NCBI GenBank assembly: GCA_028748945.1
Contig: JAQTOL010000063.1
Span: forward strand, 1 to 11,038
DNA: 11,038 nt
Source: Paludibacter sp.
GTDB lineage: Bacteria > Bacteroidota > Bacteroidia > Bacteroidales > Paludibacteraceae
Direction of reading: 5' to 3'
Positions 1 through 6,743 of this stretch are shown piece after piece. A model generated the notes under the pieces. It ran no database searches, was not told where the DNA came from, and saw nothing but the letters and a program-made list of their open reading frames with translations. Numbering within the stretch: the stretch's first letter is position 1; every line of letters starts with the position of its first letter. A program made the translations under genes and the position numbers.

Positions 1-507
1 GTTTACTTTCCTTGAACACATTCCGGAAGGAAATGTAATCAGATGATCTTCAGAATCAAAAAAACTTTGCAGACTTTCGGCATGGCTTTTACCCTGGCTT
101 CCTACTTTATTTACAGGAATAAACATTTCCCGCAAAGGTTCTACGTTCATTAATAAATCGTTCGTAAAAAGCTTTACTTTTCCGCTATATTCGCGTCCTA
201 ACATTAACCCGATAGTTAATCCATCGAGTCCGCCAAGCGGATGATTACTCGCAAATATATATTTGCCGTTTGCCGGAGGTAAATTCTCTTTGCCCGAAAT
301 ACCGGTAGTAACATTAAACAGCCGGAGACTTGCTTCAATAAAGTCCAGGTTCTTTTTGTTTAAATTATCTGCGAATAATTGATTGAACTCCTTTTCATGA
401 ATGATGCGGCGTAAATAGTTCACAATAAATCCGGGGATTTTGGTCTTCGGTGCTTTGTCTCTCAGCACTTTCGCTATATCAATTTTAATTATCTCATTTG
501 AATGCAT
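1..507 (-). CDS. PlsC-like lysophospholipid/glycerol acyltransferase, N-terminal 169 residues (runs off the left edge)
   Basis: The minus strand is open from an ATG at 505-507 to the window edge. The product begins MHSNEIIKIDIAKVLRDK. Motifs of the membrane-associated acyltransferase family (1-acyl-sn-glycerol-3-phosphate acyltransferases, PlsC type) are visible: a block I-like SNHPLGGLDG at residues 87-96, with His89 and Asp95 as likely catalytic pair (spacing HX5D rather than the usual HX4D), and a block III-like FPSGMCSRK at 159-167. Such enzymes transfer an acyl chain from acyl-ACP or acyl-CoA to a lyso-lipid at the inner face of the membrane. In Bacteroides a relative of this type, GlsA, acts with the N-acyltransferase GlsB in glycine (amino acid) lipid synthesis; whether this gene is GlsA is inference, and a GlsB/hemolysin-like gene just beyond the left edge would support it. 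It is divergent from the dcw cluster and has its own promoter. The start is the first ATG after a -7 element; no Shine-Dalgarno is seen. Confidence 0.82.
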   Translation of the reverse strand, partial: MHSNEIIKIDIAKVLRDKAPKTKIPGFIVNYLRRIIHEKEFNQLFADNLNKKNLDFIEASLRLFNVTTGISGKENLPPANGKYIFASNHPLGGLDGLTIGLMLGREYSGKVKLFTNDLLMNVEPLREMFIPVNKVGSQGKSHAESLQSFFDSEDHLITFPSGMCSRKVN

Positions 508-541
508 GTTGTACTTTAAATCTGTTTTTTTTGAATGAATG

Positions 542-549
542 CAAATGTA
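542..549 (-). promoter_or_regulatory. Bacteroidota-type -7 promoter element for the divergent acyltransferase
   Basis: On the minus strand these bases read TACATTTG, a perfect match to the TAnnTTTG -7 element used by the Bacteroidota primary sigma factor. Transcription would start near base 535, giving a 5' leader of about 25-30 nt before the ATG at 507. No convincing TTG -33 element is seen 18-21 bp upstream, so the call rests on the -7 match and its position. Confidence 0.6.
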
Positions 550-615
550 CTAAAAAAGAGTAAATCTGGGAATGTGAAATATTTATTTTCTACTCACTCA
601 AATCCACATTCACAA

Positions 616-657
616 AATTACATTATTTAAAAAATATTCCCCCACATGAATGTAATT
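616..657. repeat. 9-bp inverted repeat with 24-nt loop in the divergent region
   Basis: AATTACATT (616-624) is the exact reverse complement of AATGTAATT (649-657). The loop carries a CCCCC run. The arms are AT-rich, so the hairpin would be weak; it could be a regulator site or chance in AT-rich DNA. It lies between the two divergent promoters. Confidence 0.35.
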
Positions 658-803
658 CTATTGTGTAATTCGCTGAATATTTCTAAAAAATTGATATATT
701 GCTATTTGATTGCTTTTGAGCAAATCTTTACCGGTTTACAAACTGTTTATAAGTTGTTCAAAATACATATATTTAACGTTGAAAATTGTTGATAATTTTT
801 TTG

Positions 804-818
804 TGGGGAATGGTGGGG
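804..818 (+). promoter_or_regulatory. Tandem TGGGG repeat, probable MraZ operator
   Basis: TGGGG at 804-808 and again at 814-818 are separated by exactly five bases (AATGG), as two near-perfect 10-bp units GTGGGGAAT. In E. coli MraZ binds TGGGN direct repeats spaced by five bases just upstream of mraZ and represses the cluster. The site lies 53 bp before the mraZ start and about where the -33 region of the promoter would fall, which suits repression. Binding is inferred from the match, not shown. Confidence 0.65.
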
Positions 819-835
819 AATCTGATTTAATTTCA

Positions 836-843
836 TACTTTTA
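836..843 (+). promoter_or_regulatory. Candidate -7 promoter element for mraZ and the dcw operon
   Basis: TACTTTTA matches TAnnTTTG at all but the last base. Transcription would start near 850, about 20 nt before the mraZ ATG. No clear TTG -33 element is found; that position is occupied by the TGGGG operator. It is the best candidate close to the gene, but weak. Confidence 0.4.
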
Positions 844-870
844 CAGTTGAAAAAATGAACTCAATAAAAT

Positions 871-1344
871 ATGTCAACATTTATAGGTAAATACGATGCA
901 AAAGCCGATGTGAAGGGTAGAATATTCATTCCTTCCACGTATCGAAAGGTATTGCCTGACGGTGAGAAAGAACGGGTTGTAATGAGAAAGGATGCTGAGA
1001 ACGAGTGCCTTATTCTGTTTCCTGAAAATGTCTGGAATAAAAAAGTGAGTGATTTGCAAAGCAATCTCGATGAATGGAATCCGGTAGATCAGCTTTTATT
1101 AATGCAATTTGTCTCAGATGCAGAATGGTTGGATATTGATTCACAAGGGCGTATCTTGATTTCTAAAAAGAATCTCCGGGCTATCGGAGTAGATAATTCA
1201 GAAGTATTATTTGTGGGTCTGGTAGACCGGATCGCCGTTTGGAGCAAATCACATTATGAGGAATCAAAAATGTCTTCACCCGATTTTGCGGCTTTGCTTA
1301 AAGACAGAATGATGAAGAAACCCCTGACTCTTACAGGAGAATGA
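871..1344 (+). CDS. mraZ: Transcriptional regulator MraZ
   Basis: The 157-residue product has the two-domain SpoVT-AbrB-like (AbrB/MazE fold) build of MraZ. The first repeat covers about residues 5-50 and carries DVKGR at 13-17; the second covers about 83-130 and carries DSQGR at 90-94. These are the two DXXXR motifs typical of the family, and the sequence KGRIFIPSTYRK is close to the consensus. Length is close to that of E. coli MraZ (152 residues). MraZ forms ring-shaped oligomers and binds tandem TGGGN repeats ahead of its own gene; such a repeat is present at 804-818, so autoregulation of the cluster is likely. It is the first gene of the dcw cluster, 26 bp before rsmH. The start at 871 gives the expected N-terminus; the upstream leader is A-rich and lacks a Shine-Dalgarno, as usual for Bacteroidota. 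Confidence 0.96.
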   Translation: MSTFIGKYDAKADVKGRIFIPSTYRKVLPDGEKERVVMRKDAENECLILFPENVWNKKVSDLQSNLDEWNPVDQLLLMQFVSDAEWLDIDSQGRILISKKNLRAIGVDNSEVLFVGLVDRIAVWSKSHYEESKMSSPDFAALLKDRMMKKPLTLTGE

Positions 1345-1370
1345 AGTTAATTTAAACTTCATAAAATCAA

Positions 1371-2336
1371 ATGAATATGTTGTTAAAGAAAAATACATCA
1401 AACGTGAGCAATGCGGTTCCCCTTCAGGGGGAAGTGATCTACCATATTCCCGCCTTGTTGAAAGAAACCATTGATGGTTTGAATATCCATCCGGATGGGG
1501 TTTATGTTGATGTGACTTTCGGTGGTGGAGGACATTCGCGTGAGATATTGGCCCGGTTAGGTAAAAAAGGCAAATTGATTGGTTTTGATCAGGATGAAGA
1601 TGCATTGAAAAATGTGATAAAAGATCCCCGCTTTATTTTTGTAAAGAGTAATTTTAGTTACCTGAAGAATTTCCTCCGCTATCATAATATCGAAAAAGTG
1701 GATGGAATTTTGGCTGATTTAGGTGTGTCATCCCATCACTTCGATGAAGCTGAACGTGGATTTTCATTTCGTTTTGATGGCGCACTGGATATGCGAATGA
1801 ATACCAAATCGCCTCTGACTGCTGCAGTTTTACTGAATACCTATTCCGAGGAAAAACTGGCCGATGTGTTTTATTTATACGGTGAGTTACACAATTCCCG
1901 CAAGATTGCCCGAACCATTGTGAATGCCAGGACCCAGGCCCCGTTCAATCGTATTTTTCCATTTATTGAAGTATTGAAACCTTATTTTGGAAGAGAAAAG
2001 GAGAAAAAAGACATGGCCCGGGTTTTTCAGGCATTGCGCATCGAAGTGAATAAAGAAATGGATGTATTGAAATCATTATTGGAACAAAGTCTGGAAGTAC
2101 TGAATCCGGAAGGCCGTCTGGTGGTATTGACTTATCATTCGTTGGAAGACCGTTTAGTGAAAAACTTTATACGAAGCGGAAATTTTGAAGGGAAAATAGA
2201 GAAAGATTTTTACGGGAATGTGCTTTCTCCCATGAAAGCGATTAATAATAAGGTAATTGTGGCTGATAAAGCTGAAATTGAAAGCAATCCACGATCCCGA
2301 AGTGCTAAACTCAGGATCGCGGAATTGAAGAAATAG
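1371..2336 (+). CDS. rsmH: 16S rRNA (cytosine-1402-N4)-methyltransferase RsmH (MraW)
   Basis: This cytoplasmic SAM-dependent enzyme methylates N4 of C1402 in the 16S rRNA decoding centre. The 321-residue length is close to the family's ~310. Motifs in order: YHIPALLKE at 24-32, the SAM-binding DVTFGGGGHS at 47-56, GFDQDEDA at 71-78, ADLGVSSHHFD at 115-125, RGFSFRFDGALDMRM at 129-143, ARVFQALRIEVN at 216-227, TYHSLEDR at 254-261 and the C-terminal NPRSRSAKLR at 306-315. All family landmarks are intact. The N-terminus is extended by roughly 15-20 residues ahead of the conserved YHIPALL compared with short family members; Met3 (1377) is an alternative start. It lies 26 bp after mraZ, so the two are very likely co-transcribed. 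The stop codon TAG (2334-2336) is itself part of a GAAATAG heptamer that leads without a gap into the repeat array downstream. Confidence 0.97.
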   Translation: MNMLLKKNTSNVSNAVPLQGEVIYHIPALLKETIDGLNIHPDGVYVDVTFGGGGHSREILARLGKKGKLIGFDQDEDALKNVIKDPRFIFVKSNFSYLKNFLRYHNIEKVDGILADLGVSSHHFDEAERGFSFRFDGALDMRMNTKSPLTAAVLLNTYSEEKLADVFYLYGELHNSRKIARTIVNARTQAPFNRIFPFIEVLKPYFGREKEKKDMARVFQALRIEVNKEMDVLKSLLEQSLEVLNPEGRLVVLTYHSLEDRLVKNFIRSGNFEGKIEKDFYGNVLSPMKAINNKVIVADKAEIESNPRSRSAKLRIAELKK

Positions 2337-2602
2337 TTTATAGTTTATAGTTTATAGTAAGTAGTTTATAGTAAATAGTTTATAGTAAGCAGTTTATAGT
2401 AAGCAGTTTATAGTAAATAGTTTATAGTAAATAGTTTGTAGTAAATTGTAAATTGTAAATAGTAAATAGTAAATAGTAAATAGTAAATAGTAAATAGTAA
2501 ATAGTAAATAGTAAATAGTAAATAGTAAATAGTAAATAGTAAATAGTAAATAGTAAATAGTAAATAGTAAATAGTAAATAGCAAATAGCAAATAGCAAAT
2601 AA
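2337..2602 (+). repeat. Heptanucleotide tandem array, 38 units, between rsmH and ftsL
   Basis: Exactly 266 bp divide into 38 units of 7 bp with no phase slip. The first 15 units are mixed: TTTATAG alternates with TAAATAG, TAAGTAG or TAAGCAG, so part of the block has a 14-bp higher-order period; the fifteenth is TTTGTAG. Two TAAATTG units follow (2442-2455), then 18 perfect TAAATAG copies (2456-2581), then CAAATAG twice and CAAATAA (2582-2602). All but three units end in TAG, and because 7 is not a multiple of 3 the plus strand is closed in all frames. The reverse strand is open only because it encodes a monotonous LFTIYYL repeat. The array fills the spacer from the rsmH stop to 15 bp before the ftsL ATG. 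It holds no GC-rich hairpin that would look like a terminator, so it is probably transcribed as the leader of ftsL. Its function is unknown to me; copy number may vary by slippage. Confidence 0.97.
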
Positions 2603-2617
2603 TAGTAAATAATAAAG

Positions 2618-3007
2618 ATGTCCTGGTTCAGAAAAATAGTAGATGCCGTTCGTGGAAGCGAAGATTTCTCGGATATTAAATCGAGTACAATTCGTGATAT
2701 TCTGAATGGAGAGATATTATCCAAGAATTTTTTCAGGAAACAATACGGTTTGATAATCATGATTGCTTTTTTAGCCTTTTTCTATGTTGATAACAGGTTT
2801 GCGTGTGAAACACAATTGGCAAAGGAAATTGAATTAAAGAAGAAAATTCAGGATTTGAAGTATGAATCACTCACTATTTCTGCCGAATTGATGGAAATAA
2901 GCCGTCAATCAAGTGTGCTTGGTATGGTGAAATCGGAAAATCTGCAATTAATAGAATCGGATATACCTCCGGTTGTAATTGAAGAAGATAGTATACAAAA
3001 AAAATAG
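2618..3007 (+). CDS. ftsL: FtsL-like cell division protein (Bacteroidota type)
   Basis: The 129-residue product has the layout of the Bacteroidota FtsL-like family: a cytoplasmic N-terminus of about 43 residues, one membrane segment at about 44-57 (GLIIMIAFLAFFYV), then a periplasmic helical stretch with coiled-coil character at about 64-100. The conserved-looking core DNRFACETQL and LKYESLTISAELMEISRQSSV matches what I recall of the family. FtsL links the divisome scaffold to FtsW and FtsI. Identity rests on topology, size, this core and position between rsmH and the ftsI-like gene, since FtsL sequences diverge strongly. The ATG lies 15 bp after the end of the heptamer array, in an A-rich leader (TAAATAATAAAG). 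The stop codon TAG abuts the ATG of the next gene, so translation of the two is probably coupled. The C-terminus is short and acidic with no added domain. Confidence 0.85.
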   Translation: MSWFRKIVDAVRGSEDFSDIKSSTIRDILNGEILSKNFFRKQYGLIIMIAFLAFFYVDNRFACETQLAKEIELKKKIQDLKYESLTISAELMEISRQSSVLGMVKSENLQLIESDIPPVVIEEDSIQKK

Positions 3008-5143
3008 ATGGCTGACGCTCGTAAAGATATTGTACTTCGGTTTGGCATTGCATATATATTTATATGTTTGATGTTTGTATTTGTAATATACAATATTGTT
3101 ATTATCCAGTTCGTAGAACGTGATAATTGGTTAGCGTTAGCTGCTCATTCCAGGCAAACAAATATTCCGGTAAAAGCCAACAGGGGAAATATTTATGCCT
3201 GCGATGGACGTTTACTGGCAAGTTCCATTCCAACTTATTATGTGTATATGGATTTGAGGGTGCCTGCATTACACGAAAAAAACGGAAAGCTCTTTAAGGA
3301 CAATATTGATTCATTATCTATCTATTTATCCAGTTTTTTTCATGACAGGACAGCTTATGAATATAAAATGTCATTGAAAAAAGCGTATGATGAAGGTAAA
3401 GGGGAGTACCAATTGTATCCGGAAAGGATTTCGTATGAACAACTCAAACAATTACGAACCCTGCCACTACTCAGATTGGGTCGAAACAAAAGCGGGCTTA
3501 TACCAAAAGAACTTTTTAGCCGGGTGAATCCTTTTGGATCATTAGCTTCAAGGACTATCGGTAACATATATGCAGATGAGGCTATGGGTGGAAAGAATGG
3601 TCTTGAGAAAGGGTACGATTCATTACTTATTGGTACGCCCGGAGTATCAATCCGTCAAAAGGTAGCAAATACGTATATGGAAACCGTACAAGTAGAACCG
3701 ATTGATGGTATGGATGTTACAACAACAATTGATGTTGATTTGCAGGATATAGCTGAGAAAGCACTGGTCGACAGTTTACGCTCATTCGATGCATCTTCGG
3801 GATATGTAATACTTATGGAGGTTCAATCGGGAGAAGTTAAAGCGATAGTGAATATGCAACAAAATACGGATAAATCGTATTCCGAAAACAGAAATGGTGC
3901 TGTCTCGGATCTTGTTGAACCCGGATCAACTTTTAAAGTGGCATCTTTGATGGTGGCCCTGGACGCTGGAAAAGTGAAGATTACAGATTCTATCCAAACC
4001 GGAAATGGTATATACTATTATGGTAAAAGTGCCATGAAAGACTGGAATGCGAATCACGGTGGATTTCATAAAATATCTGTAGCCGATGCAATAAATGCCT
4101 CTTCCAATATTGGTATCTCACGGGTTATAGTCAATGCCTATGGTCAAAATCCCAGTGCCTTTGTAGATGGACTGTATAATATGAAATTAAACGAGCATAT
4201 CAATTTTGGAATACCCGGTTCGGCTACACCGCGTATCCCGCATCCCAAAGATAAATCAAGATATTGGTCAAATGCTACATTACCATGGTTATCAATCGGA
4301 TATGTAGCACAGATTCCTCCAATTTATACGCTGGCATTTTATAATGCCATTGCCAATAATGGGAAATATATAACGCCTATTCTTGTTAAAAAAATAAGTA
4401 GAAACGGGCAGGTTGTAAAAACTTTTGAAGCAGAGACTATTAAAGAATCGATATGTAAACCATCAACTTTACGAGACATCAAAATAACCTTATTGGGAGT
4501 TTTGGAGGGAAGACTGGCTACTGCCAGAAATGTCCATTCAAAATATGTTCGTATTGCCGGGAAAACAGGAACCGCTTTGATATCGAAAGGTGTTTCGGGA
4601 TATAAAACAGGTGGAAAAACATATCAGGTATCATTTTGCGGCTATTTCCCCGCTGAAGCTCCGAAATACACCTGCATTGTTGTCATTCGTGAACCAAAAA
4701 TAGGATATCCATCGGGAGGTAAAATGGCTGGATCCGTATTTAAAGATGTTGCTGAAAAGACGATGGCATTAAAATCGGATAGAACTCCAATAAACATGGC
4801 ATCCGATACTATCGGAAAATATCCTTTTACACCCTATACCAAGACCGGATACAGCAAGGCTTTACAACTTGTAATGACGGATTTGGATTTGCCAATTGTT
4901 ATAAATTCAGACGAATGGGTAAAACCGGTTACTGATAAAAAGCAAACCCGTATAGAACCATTAGTGGTTTACAACAATGTTGTTCCCGATTTAACAGGAA
5001 TGGGAGCAAAGGATGCTGTTTTTCTGGCTGAAAAACTCGGTTTGAATGTACAGGTTGAAGGCAGAGGTAAAGTTGTTTCGCAAAATCTGAAACCCGGTGT
5101 TTTTGCCCGAAAAGGAACTACCATTTTACTGAATTTTGATTAA
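3008..5143 (+). CDS. ftsI: FtsI-like penicillin-binding protein (septal transpeptidase) with C-terminal PASTA domain
   Basis: This class B penicillin-binding protein cross-links septal peptidoglycan in the periplasm. The 711 residues read as: N-terminal membrane anchor at about 11-35, PBP dimerisation domain at about 50-230 with RGNIYACDGRLLA (59-71), and the transpeptidase domain at about 262-585. Active-site motifs are intact: SXXK as Ser307-Thr-Phe-Lys310, SXN as Ser365-Ser-Asn367, and KTG as Lys519-Thr-Gly521. A single PASTA domain closes the protein at about 656-711 (VPDLTGMGAKDAVFLAEKLG). E. coli FtsI (588 residues) lacks PASTA, which explains the greater length here; a PASTA tail is known in Bacteroidota FtsI-like PBPs. 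The gene starts directly after the ftsL stop (TAGATG, no spacer), so translational coupling is likely. Its partner glycosyltransferase FtsW is encoded downstream in the same cluster. Confidence 0.95.
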   Translation: MADARKDIVLRFGIAYIFICLMFVFVIYNIVIIQFVERDNWLALAAHSRQTNIPVKANRGNIYACDGRLLASSIPTYYVYMDLRVPALHEKNGKLFKDNIDSLSIYLSSFFHDRTAYEYKMSLKKAYDEGKGEYQLYPERISYEQLKQLRTLPLLRLGRNKSGLIPKELFSRVNPFGSLASRTIGNIYADEAMGGKNGLEKGYDSLLIGTPGVSIRQKVANTYMETVQVEPIDGMDVTTTIDVDLQDIAEKALVDSLRSFDASSGYVILMEVQSGEVKAIVNMQQNTDKSYSENRNGAVSDLVEPGSTFKVASLMVALDAGKVKITDSIQTGNGIYYYGKSAMKDWNANHGGFHKISVADAINASSNIGISRVIVNAYGQNPSAFVDGLYNMKLNEHINFGIPGSATPRIPHPKDKSRYWSNATLPWLSIGYVAQIPPIYTLAFYNAIANNGKYITPILVKKISRNGQVVKTFEAETIKESICKPSTLRDIKITLLGVLEGRLATARNVHSKYVRIAGKTGTALISKGVSGYKTGGKTYQVSFCGYFPAEAPKYTCIVVIREPKIGYPSGGKMAGSVFKDVAEKTMALKSDRTPINMASDTIGKYPFTPYTKTGYSKALQLVMTDLDLPIVINSDEWVKPVTDKKQTRIEPLVVYNNVVPDLTGMGAKDAVFLAEKLGLNVQVEGRGKVVSQNLKPGVFARKGTTILLNFD

Positions 5144-5194
5144 TAACAAAGAGACAATACGATTAACGACACAAATAATATTAAACTTATCATT

Positions 5195-6640
5195 ATGATT
5201 TTAGATGATATTTTGCAAAGTGTTATTCAACTAAAAACGATTGGAAACACGGATATTAATATTGCTAACATTCAATTCGATTCACGAAAAGTGGAGAAGG
5301 GGAGTGTTTTTGTGGCAACCCGGGGAACCGCATCCGATGGTCACCAATATATTTCATCTGCCGTAGAAAGTGGTGCGGTAGCTGTTATTTGCGAAGAAAT
5401 CCCGGAGAATGTTTCCAGGAATGTTGTCTTTATTCAGGTTGAAAACAGTTCCGAAGCTCTTGGACACATGGCTTCTGCCTGGTACGGATTTCCTTCATCC
5501 AAACTAATATTAGTCGGTGTAACAGGGACGAATGGAAAAACAACAATCGTAACATTGTTATATCAACTCTTTCGTCGACTGGGTCACAAATCGGGATTAC
5601 TTTCCACGGTTTGTAATTATGTAAATGAAGTGGCGGTTGAAGCCACCCATACGACTCCCGATGCTTTGGCACTAAACGAATTGTTGGCACAAATGGTGGA
5701 TGCAGGATGTGAATATGTATTTATGGAAGTGAGTTCACACTCGGTTGACCAACGCCGAATTGCCGGTTTGGAATTTAATGGGGGTGTGTTTACCAATATC
5801 ACGCGCGATCATATTGATTATCATCTGACTTTCGAAAATTATTTGAAAGCTAAAAAGCAATTTTTTGATGCTTTGCCGGCCGAAACATTTGCGTTGACAA
5901 ATGCTGATGATAAAAACGGACTGGTCATGCTTCAAAATTCGAAGGCAAAGAAATATACCTATTCGTTACGTACCATTGCCGATTTCAAAACCCGGATTTT
6001 GGAACATAGTTTTGAAGGCATGCTGTTAGATATGAATGACCGTGAAGTTCATGTATCGTTTATCGGAAAATTCAATGCAAGTAATCTGTCGGCAGTTTTT
6101 GGAACAGCTGTTTTACTCGGTCAGGATGAATTGGAAGTATTACGTATCATCAGTTCGTTGAATTCCGTATCCGGCAGATTTGAAACCCTGCATGCACCTG
6201 CGGGTTATACAGCTATAGTTGATTATGCCCATACGCCGGATGCATTGACCAATGTAATCGGGACTATAAATCAGATTTTACAGGGGAATGGCCGGTTGAT
6301 AACAGTGGTTGGTTGCGGTGGAAACCGTGATAAAGGAAAACGACCTATGATGGCACGTGAGGCTGTAAATGGAAGTTGGAAGGCTATTTTGACATCCGAT
6401 AATCCGAGATTTGAAGAACCTCAGGATATCCTGAACGATATGTTAGCGGGATTGGATATACTGCAAAAAGCAAAGAGTCTGACAATTGTTGATCGTCGCG
6501 AAGCCATCCGTACGGCATGTGCTTTGGCTCAAAGCGGAGATGTCGTTCTTGTTGCAGGTAAAGGTCATGAAGATTATCAAATTGTTCAGGGTGTTAAGCA
6601 TCATTTTGACGATAAAGAAGAAGTACGGAAATGCTTTTAA
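5195..6640 (+). CDS. murE: UDP-MurNAc-L-Ala-D-Glu:meso-diaminopimelate ligase MurE
   Basis: This cytoplasmic Mur ligase adds the third amino acid of the stem peptide using ATP. The 481 residues show the three Mur domains: a UDP-substrate binding domain (about 1-100, with [14 protein letters not shown] near 28-41), the central ATPase with P-loop TGTNGKTT at 110-117, THTTPD at 151-156, EVSSHS at 178-183 and the likely carbamylated lysine Lys220 in YLKAKKQFF, and the C-terminal domain with DYAHTPDAL (343-351), [12 protein letters not shown] (373-384) and GKGHEDYQ (455-462). DNPR at 402-405 is the signature for meso-diaminopimelate; lysine-adding enzymes differ there. So the wall is predicted to be of the mDAP type. 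The start follows a 51-bp AT-rich spacer after ftsI with no Shine-Dalgarno. murF does not follow, as it would in E. coli. Confidence 0.97.
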   Translation: MILDDILQSVIQLKTIGNTDINIANIQFDSRKVEKGSVFVATRGTASDGHQYISSAVESGAVAVICEEIPENVSRNVVFIQVENSSEALGHMASAWYGFPSSKLILVGVTGTNGKTTIVTLLYQLFRRLGHKSGLLSTVCNYVNEVAVEATHTTPDALALNELLAQMVDAGCEYVFMEVSSHSVDQRRIAGLEFNGGVFTNITRDHIDYHLTFENYLKAKKQFFDALPAETFALTNADDKNGLVMLQNSKAKKYTYSLRTIADFKTRILEHSFEGMLLDMNDREVHVSFIGKFNASNLSAVFGTAVLLGQDELEVLRIISSLNSVSGRFETLHAPAGYTAIVDYAHTPDALTNVIGTINQILQGNGRLITVVGCGGNRDKGKRPMMAREAVNGSWKAILTSDNPRFEEPQDILNDMLAGLDILQKAKSLTIVDRREAIRTACALAQSGDVVLVAGKGHEDYQIVQGVKHHFDDKEEVRKCF

Positions 6641-6743
6641 TTGATCAGTTAAATTATATATTGAGTTTGTCGATTTTCAAATTATAAATTATTAATCCCG
6701 TCCCGATAGCTATCGGGAACTATCGGGTGTAAATCTAAAAATT
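6641..6743 (+). promoter_or_regulatory. murE-mraY spacer with a weak candidate internal promoter
   Basis: TTG at 6641-6643 lies 18 bp before TGAGTTTG (6662-6669), one mismatch from TAnnTTTG. This could be a weak internal promoter for mraY and the genes after it, but AT-rich spacers yield such matches by chance. The second half of the spacer holds a GC-rich palindrome. Confidence 0.2.
6701..6727. repeat. GC-rich perfect palindrome with a third half-site before mraY
   Basis: TCCCGATAGCTATCGGGA (6701-6718) is a perfect 18-bp palindrome. One base later the half-site CTATCGGG recurs (6720-6727), so the left arm can pair with either right arm. A short CCCG also precedes it (6697-6700). It stands out against AT-rich surroundings. 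No T-run follows, so it does not look like an intrinsic terminator. From memory, copies of this palindrome are common between genes in many Bacteroidota, which would make it a dispersed REP-like element rather than a local operator. It ends 16 bp before the mraY ATG and could affect ribosome access or mRNA processing. Confidence 0.85.

Larger units (their letters stand above)
508..870. other. Divergent intergenic regulatory region between the acyltransferase and mraZ
   Basis: This 363-bp stretch has no credible gene on either strand. It is strongly AT-rich and contains a minus-strand -7 element (542-549), a 9-bp inverted repeat (616-624 with 649-657), an overlapping 8-bp inverted repeat (632-639 with 675-682), a direct repeat TGTAATTC (651-658 and 664-671), a tandem TGGGG operator (804-818) and a candidate -7 element for mraZ (836-843). 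No uridine-tract terminator or tRNA is seen. Confidence 0.7.

Noticed and set aside
691..718. Alternative mraZ promoter, TTG (691-693) and TGCTTTTG (711-718)
   Set aside because: One mismatch in the -7 element and a long leader through the operator; not better than chance in this AT-rich stretch.
855..890. Short leader peptide MNSIKYVNIYR overlapping the mraZ start
   Set aside because: An 11-codon frame with no supporting features; such frames arise easily in AT-rich leaders, and the mraZ N-terminus at 871 is well supported.
2337..2602. CRISPR array or replication origin (DnaA iterons, unwinding element)
   Set aside because: The 7-bp units have no spacers, so it is not CRISPR. No DnaA box such as TTATCCACA is seen nearby and the context is an operon, so an origin is not supported despite the AT-rich, TAG-containing repeats.
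2394..2760. Two overlapping minus-strand open frames across the heptamer array, encoding repeated LFTIYYL-like peptides
   Set aside because: They are open only because CTATTTA repeats contain no stop in any frame. The peptide is monotonous, the frames overlap each other, and one runs into the antisense of ftsL.
6701..6727. Intrinsic terminator after murE
   Set aside because: The stem is strong but no T-run follows, and mraY and the rest of the operon come directly after.
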